Shown: in pieces, positions 36,751 through 45,801 of the stretch
Layout: the number at the start of each line of letters is the position of its first letter
Position numbering within the stretch: position 1 is the stretch's first letter
DNA from: an uncultured Pseudomonas sp.
Lineage (GTDB): Bacteria; Pseudomonadota; Gammaproteobacteria; Pseudomonadales; Pseudomonadaceae
Assembly: GCF_946886105.1 (NCBI RefSeq)
Contig: NZ_CAMPHV010000008.1
Coordinates: forward strand, 62,001 to 126,000
Length of the DNA stretch: 64,000 bases
Direction of reading: 5' to 3'
Program-made: the position numbers and the translations under genes
The notes under the pieces: model-generated
The model's database searches: none
Seen by the model: the letters and a program-made list of their open reading frames with translations, nothing else
Told to the model about the DNA's origin: nothing

Positions 36751-37348
36751 GGAATGACGTCTCCGTTAGCGGCCAGTCGGCGGCATTTTTTATTTTCGTT
36801 GTTGCTCGCAGTGTAGTCTCTCGATGCCTTAAGAGAAGCGGCGCGGACAGGCATATATGCTGCGATTTGTAATGCGAAATGCAGGTATTGCATGGGATTG
36901 CGCATCGCCTGGCGGGACTCGGGTACGAGCTTGCGACATCGCCATAGCGTCAAACACGGCGGCGCCTGGTTCGTCCCTTTTACGCCGCGCCCGTGCGGAC
37001 GAGCGAAAATTTCTTTCAGCAGATCGAAACGCAGCGACGAACTCTAGGGTCAACTCCGTTCAGCATCGCGGCGCTCGACCGGCGCGACGGATACCGCGCC
37101 CAGAAGAACCGATATCGACCGCCCGTCCTGATCCAGGCCCAGTGCTATGCCTTTAACCCATGCCCGGTCTAGCCTGGAATCAATAGTCCTATGGAGTCAG
37201 CTGCGCTGCCTGCCGGGCCTGACGACCAGTCGTCCAGAGGTAAGGAAACCTGCCGTCCCTGTCGTTCCTCTGCGTGATCATCTGCCTTCCCCTTGCATGC
37301 GGACTGCGCTGAGTTACCTCACACCGGAACACGCAGGAGAACCCGATC
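36751..37348. other. Long intergenic region between divergent genes
   Basis: This 598-bp stretch separates the 7TMR-DISM gene (leftward) and the DUF900 hydrolase gene (rightward). No ORF with family resemblance was found on either strand. A perfect inverted repeat GACGACCAGTCGTC at 37221-37234 lies 115 bp upstream of the hydrolase gene and could bind a regulator. The piece next to the leftward gene (36780-36850) is AT-richer and may hold its promoter. Confidence 0.5.
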
Positions 37349-38353
37349 ATGAACGATTTCGTGGTGAGCGCCCGCCAAGTCAGGCGGGGCATTTTCAAAG
37401 CCGAACCCGGCCCTTCGCGCATGCTCTTGGTACCCGATGACGCGCGAGCGCCTTTACCCAGCCATGGCCGCACGGGCGCCATCTGGACAAATGCATGGGT
37501 GCAGCGACTGCTGGACGAGGCGATCTGGGGCACCGACGAGCGCACCGGTACCCCGCGCGGCGACATCCTGGTGTACGTACACGGCTACAACAACAGCGCC
37601 GAGGTGGTATTGGCGCGCCACCGCCGCCTCGAGGCCGACCTCAAAAGCATCGGCTGGAAAGGCGCGATGGTTTCCTTCGACTGGCCGAGCGACAAACGTA
37701 CGATCGGCTATCTGGAGGACCGCCACGATGCCAAGCGCTCGGCGATGCGCCTGGTCACCGACCTGATCGCCCTGCTGGCCGCCAAGCAAACCCACGATTG
37801 CGCGGTGAACACCCACATAATCGCCCACTCGATGGGGGCCTATGTGGTCCGTGAAGCCTTCGATGACGCCGACGATGCGCAGCTGGCCGACAACAGCTGG
37901 ATGATCAGCCAACTGTGCCTGATCGGCGCCGACGTCTCCGCCGCCTCGCTCAGCGCGGGCCATGCCAGCAGCGACTCGCTGTACCGGCACTGCACCCGCC
38001 TGACCAACTACTTCAGCCTCGGCGACAGCATGCTGAAATTATCCAACGTCAAACGCGTCGGGGTCGCACCGCGCGCAGGCCGCATCGGTTTAGCGACGCC
38101 TACGCCGATCAAGGCGGTGGATATCGATTGCACGGCTTATCACCAGGCCTTGTTGCTCGACCCGACCCTACAGCGAAGCGATCAGCCCCAGGGCTTTCTC
38201 GGTAACCCGAATCACTCCTGGTTTATCGGCAACCGGGTTTTCACCCTGGATCTGTTCGAAACCCTCAGGGGCGACCTGGACCGCCGCCTTGTCGCCACCC
38301 GCAGCCGGATCGAGCAATCGCCCCGGTTGCGCCTGGTGCCGGTCGAGCTTTAA
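37349..38353 (+). CDS. Alpha/beta hydrolase (DUF900 type)
   Basis: The protein has 334 residues. The oxyanion region VYVHGYNNSAEVVLAR and the nucleophile elbow AHSMGAYVVREAF (Ser in HSMG) are those of the DUF900/Aes-like alpha/beta hydrolases. A final catalytic His candidate is in NPNHSWFIGNR. No signal peptide is seen; the substrate is unknown. GGAG lies 11 bp before the ATG. It is a lone gene. Confidence 0.85.
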   Translation: MNDFVVSARQVRRGIFKAEPGPSRMLLVPDDARAPLPSHGRTGAIWTNAWVQRLLDEAIWGTDERTGTPRGDILVYVHGYNNSAEVVLARHRRLEADLKSIGWKGAMVSFDWPSDKRTIGYLEDRHDAKRSAMRLVTDLIALLAAKQTHDCAVNTHIIAHSMGAYVVREAFDDADDAQLADNSWMISQLCLIGADVSAASLSAGHASSDSLYRHCTRLTNYFSLGDSMLKLSNVKRVGVAPRAGRIGLATPTPIKAVDIDCTAYHQALLLDPTLQRSDQPQGFLGNPNHSWFIGNRVFTLDLFETLRGDLDRRLVATRSRIEQSPRLRLVPVEL

Positions 38354-38372
38354 AAATTGCGGGCAAAAAAAA

Positions 38373-38394
38373 CGGGACCCCTATCGGGCTCCCG
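38373..38394 (-). terminator. Hairpin with U-run only on the minus strand
   Basis: The stem CGGGA / TCCCG with extra inner pairs is preceded on the plus strand by A8, so the minus-strand transcript would read stem then eight U. Both neighbouring genes are on the plus strand, which makes this an oddly oriented terminator. It may stop antisense transcription, or work weakly for the hydrolase gene. Confidence 0.4.
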
Positions 38395-38568
38395 CATTTA
38401 AATCGGAACCGGAGCTCCAACAAATAACCTCACCTGCGTTTCGAAAAACGCGGCGCTAGTGTGACAAAAGCGCCGCCTACAAACCGTTTTGCTTTGTTAG
38501 CGCTTTGCAAAGAAATGTAAATGCAGCATTGGCTGGCCGCGCGCGGCGGTGCACGGCAGAATGCCGGC

Positions 38569-39279
38569 ATGAACGACTTCTACCTACCGGCGTATTGCAG
38601 CGCCCTGAGCGCGGATTGGCCGCAACCCCTGCGCCTGCCCGAGGTGCACATGCTCAGCACGCGATTCGATGTGGCGCTGCTGCACCCCGAGGATTTTCAG
38701 CGCTGCGGCGTCCCAAGCGTGAACGGCGTGGCCAAGCGCCAGGCCGAGCACCTGGCCGGGCGTTTGTGCGCGCGCGAGGCGTTGCGCGCCCTGACCGGCG
38801 TAGCGCAAATACCGGCCATTGGCGAGGATCGCGCACCGCAATGGCCGGCCGGCATAGCCGGCTCCATCACCCACGGCGCCGGTTGGGCCGGCGCCGTGGT
38901 CGCTCAGCGCAGTGCATGGCGCGGCCTGGGGCTGGATGTGGAAAAGCACTTGCCGGAGCAACGCGCCGAGCGCCTGGCCGAGCAAATCCTCACCCCGGCC
39001 GAGCTGTCGCGACTGGAGAACTTGCCCGCCGCGCAACGCGCCGCGCGCATCGGCCTGACCTTCTCGCTCAAGGAAAGCCTGTTCAAAGCGCTCTATCCCC
39101 TGGTACTGCGCCAATTCTATTTTCACGATGCCGAACTGATCGACTCGGACCCGAACGGCCGCGCCAGCCTGCGCCTGTTGATCGACCTGCACGCCGACTG
39201 GCCAGCCGGTAGCCAGCTGCAAGGGCAGTTCGCCGAGTTCGACGGCCATTTGCTCAGCCTGGTCGGGATTCCCGCCTGA
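38569..39279 (+). CDS. pcpS: 4'-Phosphopantetheinyl transferase PcpS
   Basis: The enzyme has 236 residues. It transfers phosphopantetheine from CoA to carrier-protein serines; in Pseudomonas a single enzyme serves fatty acid and siderophore synthases. Family motifs are present: RQAEHLAGRLCAREAL, GEDRAPQWP, GSITHG, GLGLDVEKHL (metal Asp/Glu) and FSLKESLFKALYP (WxxKEA-like). The ATG at 38569 matches the P. aeruginosa start (MNDR..); an in-frame ATG at 38521 would add 16 unrelated residues. Confidence 0.93.
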   Translation: MNDFYLPAYCSALSADWPQPLRLPEVHMLSTRFDVALLHPEDFQRCGVPSVNGVAKRQAEHLAGRLCAREALRALTGVAQIPAIGEDRAPQWPAGIAGSITHGAGWAGAVVAQRSAWRGLGLDVEKHLPEQRAERLAEQILTPAELSRLENLPAAQRAARIGLTFSLKESLFKALYPLVLRQFYFHDAELIDSDPNGRASLRLLIDLHADWPAGSQLQGQFAEFDGHLLSLVGIPA

Positions 39280-39381
39280 GGATTTCCGCCTGATATCGCT
39301 TTTCCCCGGCCGATTGCAGCGCGCGGCCCCTTGCGACGGCCAATTCCGATAAACTCCGGCGATTGCCGCCTGGAGTGCCCC

Positions 39382-40671
39382 ATGCACGAAGAACTGAACC
39401 AAGGCCTGATCGATTTCCTCAAGGCCTCGCCCACCCCTTTTCACGCCACCGCCAGCCTGGCCCAGCGCCTCGAAGCCGCCGGCTTCCAGCACCTCGACGA
39501 GCGCACAACCTGGCATACCGAAGCCGGTGGCCGCTATTACGTGACCCGTAACGACTCCTCGATCATCGCCTTCAAGCTCGGCAAACGCTCGCCGCTGGAA
39601 GGCGGCATCCGCCTGGTCGGCGCGCACACTGACAGCCCCTGCCTGCGGGTCAAGCCACAACCGGAATTGCAGAAACAAGGGTTCTTCCAACTCGGTGTGG
39701 AAGTCTATGGCGGCGCGCTGTTCGCCCCCTGGTTCGACCGCGATCTGTCGCTGGCCGGACGGGTGACCTACCGCCGCGCCGGCAAGGTGGAAAGTCAGCT
39801 GATCGACTTCCAGGCGCCAATCGCGGTGATCCCCAACCTGGCGATTCACCTCAACCGCGAAGCCAACCAGGGTTGGCCGATCAACGCGCAAACCGAATTG
39901 CCGCCGATTCTCGCCCAGCTCGCCGATCCCGAAGCCGCCGACTTCCGCGCCCTGCTCACCGAACAACTGGCGCGCGAACACGACTTCAACGCCGATGCGG
40001 TGCTCGACTTCGAACTGAGCTTCTACGATACCCAGGCCGCCGCGGTGGTGGGTTTGAATGGCGACTTCATCGCCGGGGCGCGGCTGGACAACCTGCTGTC
40101 TTGCTACGCCGGGCTGCAAGCCCTGCTCGCCGCGCCGGACGAGGAAAGCTGCGTGCTGGTCTGCACCGACCACGAGGAGGTCGGCTCCTGCTCGGCCTGT
40201 GGCGCCGACGGCCCGATGCTCGAACAGGTGCTGCGCCGCGTGCTGCCGGAAGGTGATGGTTTCGTCCGCACCATTCAGCGCTCGCTGCTGGTCTCGGCCG
40301 ACAACGCCCATGCCGTGCACCCCAACTACGCCGACAAGCACGACGGCAACCACGGCCCCAAGCTCAACGCCGGCCCAGTGATCAAGATCAACAGCAACCA
40401 GCGCTACGCCACCAACAGCGAAACCGCCGGTTTCTTCCGCCATCTGTGCCTGGAAAACGAAGTGCCGGTGCAGAGCTTCGTCACCCGCAGCGACATGGGC
40501 TGCGGCTCGACCATCGGCCCGATCACCGCCAGCCAGCTCGGCGTGCGAACTGTGGACATCGGCCTGCCGACCTTCGCCATGCACTCGATCCGCGAACTGG
40601 CCGGCAGCCACGACCTGGCGCATCTGGTCAAGGTGTTGAGCGCCTTCTACGCCAGCGCCGAGTTGCCCTGA
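39382..40671 (+). CDS. apeB: M18 family aspartyl aminopeptidase
   Basis: The protein has 429 residues, the exact usual length. It is a dinuclear zinc aminopeptidase that releases acidic N-terminal residues. Metal ligands are visible in [11 protein letters not shown] (His, Asp), [13 protein letters not shown] (Asp), DHEEVGS (Glu-Glu) and FAMHSIRE (His). GGAG is 6 bp before the ATG at 39382. Its place beside pcpS and a GntR/ABC cluster is recalled from other Pseudomonas genomes. Confidence 0.95.
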   Translation: MHEELNQGLIDFLKASPTPFHATASLAQRLEAAGFQHLDERTTWHTEAGGRYYVTRNDSSIIAFKLGKRSPLEGGIRLVGAHTDSPCLRVKPQPELQKQGFFQLGVEVYGGALFAPWFDRDLSLAGRVTYRRAGKVESQLIDFQAPIAVIPNLAIHLNREANQGWPINAQTELPPILAQLADPEAADFRALLTEQLAREHDFNADAVLDFELSFYDTQAAAVVGLNGDFIAGARLDNLLSCYAGLQALLAAPDEESCVLVCTDHEEVGSCSACGADGPMLEQVLRRVLPEGDGFVRTIQRSLLVSADNAHAVHPNYADKHDGNHGPKLNAGPVIKINSNQRYATNSETAGFFRHLCLENEVPVQSFVTRSDMGCGSTIGPITASQLGVRTVDIGLPTFAMHSIRELAGSHDLAHLVKVLSAFYASAELP

Positions 40672-40680
40672 CGCAGACGC

Positions 40681-41643
40681 TTAGCGCTTGAACTGTTGCC
40701 GATAGGTCGCCGGAGTCATCCCGGTGACCTGTTTGAACGTCCGGCGAAAGCTGGACTCGTCGCTGTAGCCCAGTGCGCCGCTGATGCGGCCGATCGAATC
40801 GGTGGTCATGGTCAGGCGCTCCGCGGCTTGATTGAGCTTGATCAGGCGCACCTGATCGGACACCGCATTACCCGTCAGCGCCTGGACTTTGCGGGCCAGC
40901 GTGCGAGCGGAAACCGCGAGCTCGTCGGCGAGGCGCTGCACGCTCAGTTGCTGCGCCGGCAAGCGTTCCACCAACAGGTGCAACCGGCGTAGCAGCGGGT
41001 CGGCATTCTCCAGCAGTCCGATGGCGCGGAACACCGAAGTAGTGGGCTCGGGGCGCGGCAACACCATCAGCCTGGCGATATCGCGGTAGATCGCCTCCCC
41101 CAGCTGCCGCTCTATCAGCGCCCGGGCAATCGACAGGTAACCGCTGACACCGGATGCCGTCATATTCAGGCGATTGGTCACCTGGGCCTGCTCGAATTGC
41201 CAATCCACTTTGGGAAAGCGCGTTTGCAAGCTCGACGCCAGCCACCAAGTGGCCGTCGCCGACTCGCCATTCAAGCGTCCGCTTTGCGCCAACAGGCAGA
41301 CGCCGGTGCAGTAGCTCCATAACTGAGTCGTGCGCGGCAACTGGGCCAGGCCGCGAATCACCTCACGATTGGCCTCCAGCGCCTGCGCGATCATGGCCTC
41401 CGAGTCCGCCCAGAGCCCTGGAATCAGCACGGCGCTGCACGCGCCCTCCGCCAGGCGGCTTTGCGGCTGCAAACGCAGACCCTGGGCGCACTCCACCAGC
41501 TGGGTATCGAACCCCAACCAGCGCAGTTGAAAATGCCGCTGGCCGACACGTTGGTTGGCGGCGACCAACAAGTCGGCGAAGGCGAACAGGCCCGCAGGCA
41601 TGCAACCGGGATACAACAAAAGGCCGATGTTCTGGGTAGGCAT
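40681..41643 (-). CDS. GlxA-like AraC regulator (PfpI domain plus AraC HTH)
   Basis: The protein has 320 residues. The N-terminal DJ-1/PfpI-like domain (residues 5-170, IGLLLYPGCMPAGLFAFADLL, with SYCTGVCLLAQSG at the nucleophile elbow position) serves as effector domain. The C-terminal AraC DNA-binding domain has VQRLADELAVSARTLARKVQALTG and IGRISGALGYSDESSFRRTFKQVTG. It diverges 84 bp from an MBL-fold hydrolase gene, its likely target. Confidence 0.92.
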   Translation of the reverse strand: MPTQNIGLLLYPGCMPAGLFAFADLLVAANQRVGQRHFQLRWLGFDTQLVECAQGLRLQPQSRLAEGACSAVLIPGLWADSEAMIAQALEANREVIRGLAQLPRTTQLWSYCTGVCLLAQSGRLNGESATATWWLASSLQTRFPKVDWQFEQAQVTNRLNMTASGVSGYLSIARALIERQLGEAIYRDIARLMVLPRPEPTTSVFRAIGLLENADPLLRRLHLLVERLPAQQLSVQRLADELAVSARTLARKVQALTGNAVSDQVRLIKLNQAAERLTMTTDSIGRISGALGYSDESSFRRTFKQVTGMTPATYRQQFKR

Positions 41644-41727
41644 GAAATGTCCGCTTTATGGCAATCCTCGCCATCTTTATGCCGCCGCGCAATTTTTACA
41701 ATGGTCACTCCTATCCCGGAGTTCGCC

Positions 41728-42525
41728 ATGAAGATCACTCAACTGCGCAATGCCACCCTGATCGTCGAGTTCGGCCAAGTACGCCTGCTGGTCGACCCCA
41801 TGCTGGCCGCCAAGGGGCAATTACCGGCCCTCAAGTATCTCGCCCGCCGTCGGCGCAACCCGCTGGTCGAGCTGCCGGACAATGCCAACGAACACCTGCA
41901 AGGCGTGACCCATTGCCTGATCACCCATTGCCAGAAAGGCCATTTCGACCACCTCGACCGCGCCGCGATCCGCTGGCTGCGCGCTGGCAACATTCCGGTG
42001 TTGTGCATGGCGGAGGATGCCGACTACCTGCGCAAGCGCCGACTGAACGTGCAGGTGCTGCCTGACCGCGCGGGCGGCGCCTTCTTCAATGGCAGCATCC
42101 AGGCGATCCCCTGCCTGCATGGCGAGGGTCTGATTGGCCGCCTGATGGCCCACGGTTACGGTTACTTTATCCAGATACCCGGAGAACCCAGCCTTTATAT
42201 AGCCGGCGACACCCTGCTCACCGCCAAGGTGCGCCAATGCCTGACCGAGCTGGCACCGGCGCTCAGCGTGCTGCCGGCGGGCGGGGCGCGGTTCGATGTC
42301 GGCGGCGAAATCATCATGGGCCAGGCGGACATACTCGCGGCGCTGCAACTGAGCGAGGGCATCGTGATCGCCAACCACCTGGAAGCCCTCGACCATTGCC
42401 CGACGACCCGCGCTGGGCTGTTGCAAGCGGCCGCTCAGCGAGGTCTTGAGCAGCGTTTACGGGTGCCGCTGGATGGGCAGACCCTGGAGTTCTCGGTAGA
42501 AATGTCAGGGCTGATCGCGGTGTAA
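41728..42525 (+). CDS. MBL-fold metallohydrolase
   Basis: The protein has 265 residues with an UlaG-like metallo-beta-lactamase fold. The metal motif reads THCQKGHFDHLD, in which HFDH fits the second half of HxHxDH while the first His is displaced or replaced. Later ligands are GDTLL (Asp) and NHLEALDHC (His). The substrate is unknown. An in-frame ATG at 41701 exists, but the one at 41728 has GGAG eight bases ahead. It is divergent from the GlxA-like regulator. Confidence 0.82.
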   Translation: MKITQLRNATLIVEFGQVRLLVDPMLAAKGQLPALKYLARRRRNPLVELPDNANEHLQGVTHCLITHCQKGHFDHLDRAAIRWLRAGNIPVLCMAEDADYLRKRRLNVQVLPDRAGGAFFNGSIQAIPCLHGEGLIGRLMAHGYGYFIQIPGEPSLYIAGDTLLTAKVRQCLTELAPALSVLPAGGARFDVGGEIIMGQADILAALQLSEGIVIANHLEALDHCPTTRAGLLQAAAQRGLEQRLRVPLDGQTLEFSVEMSGLIAV

Positions 42526-42530
42526 GCGGC

Positions 42531-43247
42531 TCACTCCGGCACCTCGACGCTGACATGCAGGGCGTCGTGGCGCCAGAACTCCAGGTCGCAATCGATGATG
42601 CGGCCGTGCTGGTCGCGGTTGACCCGCACGATGCGCAACGCCGGGCTGCCGACCGCGACCCTGAGGGCCGCCGCCGCTTCGCTGTGCAGCGCGGTGGGCA
42701 CCATGTCGAAACGCACCCGGCCGTAGTGGATGGCGTATTCGCTGGCGTACAGCTCGGTCAGGGACAGGGTCAGGTCGAAATCCAGAATACCGGGAAAGTA
42801 GGCCGGGTTCAGGTAATGCTCGACGTACAGCACTAGGCGCCCGTCGATGCGCCGCGCACGGCGTATCTGGTAGACGCTCGATAACGCCGGCAACGCCAGG
42901 ATCTGGCAGATTTCCGCGCTGGCCGGTATCAGCCGCGCGCTCAGCACCTCGGTCGCCGGCACCCGCCCCTGTTCGCCGACCATGGCATGGAAGTGCGAAC
43001 GCACCAGCGGGTTGTAGGTGATGCGCGCCGGGGAAACGAACCAGCCGCGACGCTCCTCGCGATAAATCAGCCCTTGGGCTTCCAACTGGCCGAGCGCTTC
43101 GCGCAGGGTAATGCGGGTGGTGTCGAATACTTCGCTGAGCTTACGCTCGGCGGGTAACTGGCTGCCCGAGGGCAATAAGCCGTGTTCGATCTGTTCTTGC
43201 AAAGCCCGGCAAATAGCGGTGACCGCCCGAGGCGCTGTATCGCCCAT
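42531..43247 (-). CDS. GntR-family repressor with UTRA domain (HutC/PhnF type)
   Basis: The protein has 238 residues. The winged helix at residues 8-75 has the motif LPAERKLSEVFDTTRITLREALGQLEAQGLIYREERRG split over two helices and a wing. A C-terminal UTRA effector domain follows (SSVYQIRRARRIDGRLVLYVEHYL). It diverges from the ABC operon across 309 bp carrying two operator-like palindromes, so it is probably the repressor of that operon and of itself. UTRA ligands are often small sugar phosphates or phosphonates. Confidence 0.92.
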   Translation of the reverse strand: MGDTAPRAVTAICRALQEQIEHGLLPSGSQLPAERKLSEVFDTTRITLREALGQLEAQGLIYREERRGWFVSPARITYNPLVRSHFHAMVGEQGRVPATEVLSARLIPASAEICQILALPALSSVYQIRRARRIDGRLVLYVEHYLNPAYFPGILDFDLTLSLTELYASEYAIHYGRVRFDMVPTALHSEAAAALRVAVGSPALRIVRVNRDQHGRIIDCDLEFWRHDALHVSVEVPE

Positions 43248-43260
43248 TGATTACCCTCTA

Positions 43261-43274
43261 TTGGACTAGTCCAA
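43261..43274. promoter_or_regulatory. GntR operator candidate 1
   Basis: TTGGACTAGTCCAA is a perfect 14-bp palindrome ending 14 bp upstream of the GntR start. The TGG..CTAG..CCA layout matches HutC-subfamily sites such as TGGTCTAGACCA. It is a probable autoregulatory site. Confidence 0.65.
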
Positions 43275-43520
43275 ATTAATAAATGTGCTGTAGCGAGGCT
43301 GTTAGAACGCACTTTGTGGCGATCCTAAGCAGTTTGGATGACTGATAGATGACAGTTTTCGACAGACGGCACGCTGGCTCCGTGGAATTACCGGCGTTGC
43401 TTGGCGCTAACAGTAGTCTACGCTGGGTATGTTTAGTCTGCCCTGGCGTAAAAGCGAGGCGCAAGGCGAGAGACGACATAAAAATGTCATGCCGATGGCT
43501 TAGATTGGCTGGGTTCTTGC

Positions 43521-43532
43521 TGATCTAGACCA
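43521..43532. promoter_or_regulatory. GntR operator candidate 2
   Basis: TGATCTAGACCA has one mismatch in a TGGTCTAGACCA-type palindrome and ends 24 bp before the ABC binding-protein gene, in place to block transcription or translation initiation. An additional inverted repeat GACAT-AAAA-ATGTC lies at 43475-43488. Nothing else definite is seen in this 309-bp intergenic region. Confidence 0.6.
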
Positions 43533-43556
43533 ACACTCACCGTAACGGAGTTTTCG

Positions 43557-44615
43557 ATGAAAAAACGACTGCTGGCTTCATTGATAGGTTCGACCATCGC
43601 CCTCGCGGCATCGGCCATGGCGAGCGAAACGGACGTAAAAGCGCTGGAACAAGCCGCTCGTGCGGAAGGCGCGGTGAACAGCGTAGGCATGCCAGACAGC
43701 TGGGCCAACTGGAAGGACACCTGGGTCGACCTGGAGAAACTCTACGGCCTCAAGCATATGGACACCGACATGAGTTCGGCCCAGGAGATCGCCAAATTCG
43801 CCGCCGAGAAAGACAACGCCAGCGCCGATATCGGTGACGTCGGTGCGGCCTTCGGCCCCATTGCGGTGCAACAAGGTGTTACCCAGGCCTACAAACCGAG
43901 CACCTGGGAACAGATCCCGAGCTGGGCCAAGGATGCCGATGGCCACTGGATGCTCGCCTACACCGGCTCCATCGCCTTTATCGTCAACAAGCAGTTGGTC
44001 AAGGATGTGCCAAAAAGCTGGGCCGATGTGAAAGCCGGTAAATACCGTGTCGCCATTGGCGATGTCAGCGCCGCGGCGCAGGCGGTCAACGGCGTGCTGG
44101 CAGCGGCCATCGCCAACGGCGGCGACGAGACGAATATTCAGCCGGGCCTCGACTACTTCGCCGCCATCGCCGAACAAGGCCGCCTGTCGCTGGCCAACCC
44201 GACCATCCAGACCCTGGAGAAAGGCGAAGTGGAAGTCGGTGTGGTCTGGGACTTCAACGGCCTGAGCTACCGCGACCAGATCGACCCGAGCCGCTTCGAA
44301 GTGCTGATCCCATCCGACGGCTCGGTGATCTCCGGCTACAGCACCATCATCAACAAATACGCGAAGAACCCCAACGCCGCCAAACTGGCGCGCGAGTACA
44401 TCTTGAGCGACGCCGGCCAGATCAACTTGGCCAAAGGCAACGCCCGGCCGATCCGCGCCGAGCACCTGACCCTGCCGGCCGAGGTTCAGGCCAAGCTGTT
44501 GCCGAACGAGCAATACGCCAAGGTTCAACCGATCAAGGATGCCGCCGCCTGGGAAGCCACCTCCAAGGCTCTGCCGCAGCAATGGCAGGAAAACGTCATC
44601 ATCAATATGGAGTAA
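43557..44615 (+). CDS. ABC transporter periplasmic substrate-binding protein
   Basis: The protein has 352 residues: a signal peptide (MKKRLLASLIGSTIALAAS to about MAS), then a type II binding fold of the iron/thiamine/2-aminoethylphosphonate class (GAVNSVGMPDSWANWKDTW, SWADVKAGKYRVAIGD, VEVGVVWDFNGL). It is the first gene of a six-gene operon with permeases, ATPase and two phosphatase-fold enzymes, which suggests a phosphorylated or phosphonate substrate. AACGGAG precedes the ATG. A 379-bp gap with four repeats separates it from the rest. Confidence 0.9.
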   Translation: MKKRLLASLIGSTIALAASAMASETDVKALEQAARAEGAVNSVGMPDSWANWKDTWVDLEKLYGLKHMDTDMSSAQEIAKFAAEKDNASADIGDVGAAFGPIAVQQGVTQAYKPSTWEQIPSWAKDADGHWMLAYTGSIAFIVNKQLVKDVPKSWADVKAGKYRVAIGDVSAAAQAVNGVLAAAIANGGDETNIQPGLDYFAAIAEQGRLSLANPTIQTLEKGEVEVGVVWDFNGLSYRDQIDPSRFEVLIPSDGSVISGYSTIINKYAKNPNAAKLAREYILSDAGQINLAKGNARPIRAEHLTLPAEVQAKLLPNEQYAKVQPIKDAAAWEATSKALPQQWQENVIINME

Positions 44616-44625
44616 CGCCAGATCC

Positions 44626-44966
44626 GTAGCCCGGGTCGAGCACAGCGACACCCGGAAATCTGCCCTGGGTATCGCTCCGCTCAACCCAGGCTACGGCCTC
44701 GAGGAATGCGGTACCGTAGCTCGGGTCGAGCGCAGCGACACCCGGGAATCTGCCCTGGGTATCGCTTCGCTCAACCCAGGCTACGCCCTTGAGGAATGCG
44801 GTACGGTAGCCCGGGGCGAGCGCAGCGACACCCGGGAAACCTGCCCTGGGTATCGCTTCGCTCAACCCAGGCTACGCCCTTGAGGAATGCCGTACCGTAG
44901 CTCGGGTCGAGCGCAGCGACACCCGGGAAATCTGCCCTGGGTATCGCGGCGCTCAACCCAGGCTAC
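44626..44966. repeat. Four tandem 90-bp repeats with double hairpins
   Basis: Copies start at 44626, 44716, 44806 and 44897 with periods of 90, 90 and 91 bp; the last is shorter. Each has two inverted repeats: GTAGCCCGGGTCGAGC with ACACCCGGG, and CCTGGGTATCGCTTCGCTCAACCCAGG (positions vary slightly), joined by a GAGGAATGCGGTACC-like spacer. It lies inside the operon between the binding-protein gene and the phosphatase gene, so the mRNA would carry eight stem-loops there. Confidence 0.9.
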
Positions 44967-44994
44967 GACTCACTTAGCGATCACAGGACAATCC

Positions 44995-45801
44995 ATGGCG
45001 TGCAACGTCATCCTCGTCATTCTCGATGGCCTGAACTACGAGGTGGCCCGCCATGCGCTGGGGCATCTGCAGGCCTACTGCGGCGCCGAGCGCGCGGCCT
45101 TGTACAAGCTCGACTGCGAGCTGCCGTCGCTGTCGCGCCCGCTGTACGAATGCATCCTCACCGGCACCCGGCCTATCGACAGCGGTGTGGTGCATAACCA
45201 GGTGGTGCGCCTGTCCAACAAGCGCAGCATCTTTCATTACGCCCGCGATGCCGGCCTCTGTACCGCCGCCGCGGCTTACCACTGGGTCAGCGAGCTGTAT
45301 AACCGCGCGCCTTTCATTGCGGTCCGCGACCGCCATACCGATGACCTCGAACTGCCGATTCAGCATGGCCACTTCTACTATGCCGATCACTACCCCGATT
45401 CCCATCTGTTCGCCGACGCGGAAAGCCTGCGTCTGCGCCACAGCCCGAACTTCCTCCTGGTACACCCGATGAATATCGACGACGCCGGTCACAAGCACGG
45501 CCTCGACAGCGCGCAGTACCGCAACAGCGCGCGGGTCGCCGATATCCTCCTGGCCGACTACCTGCAAGGCTGGCTCGAGGCTGGCTACCAGGTGCTGGTC
45601 ACCGCCGACCACGGCATGAACAACGACCGTTCGCACAACGGCCTGCTCGCCGAAGAACGCGAAGTACCGCTATTCGTGCTGGGTTCGGCGTTCAGCCTAA
45701 ATCGCGATGCCCAGCCCAAACAGACCGAGCTGTGCGGCACCGTCTGCGAACTGCTCGGCGTGGCCCACGACAAACCCGTCTGTAGAGAGTTACTGAAATG
45801 A
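44995..45801 (+). CDS. Alkaline-phosphatase-superfamily hydrolase (NPP-like)
   Basis: The protein has 268 residues with metal ligands of the nucleotide pyrophosphatase/phosphodiesterase group: Asp in VILDGLN, nucleophile Ser/Thr in LPSLSRPLYECILTG, NIDDAGHKHG, TADHGMN and a final His in RSHNG. No signal peptide is seen, so it acts in the cytosol. It could cleave a phosphodiester or a phosphonate (phosphonoacetate hydrolase is in the same superfamily) brought in by the transporter. The frame is open through the repeats, but AGGA before 44995 marks the start. Confidence 0.87.
   Translation: MACNVILVILDGLNYEVARHALGHLQAYCGAERAALYKLDCELPSLSRPLYECILTGTRPIDSGVVHNQVVRLSNKRSIFHYARDAGLCTAAAAYHWVSELYNRAPFIAVRDRHTDDLELPIQHGHFYYADHYPDSHLFADAESLRLRHSPNFLLVHPMNIDDAGHKHGLDSAQYRNSARVADILLADYLQGWLEAGYQVLVTADHGMNNDRSHNGLLAEEREVPLFVLGSAFSLNRDAQPKQTELCGTVCELLGVAHDKPVCRELLK

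Noticed and set aside
38584..40623. 679-codon minus-strand ORF across pcpS and apeB
   Set aside because: It spans two strongly supported plus-strand genes and has low-complexity composition; no domain is recognisable.
44626..44966. CRISPR array
   Set aside because: The units are contiguous 90-bp tandem repeats with internal palindromes and no unique spacers of constant length; there are no cas genes.
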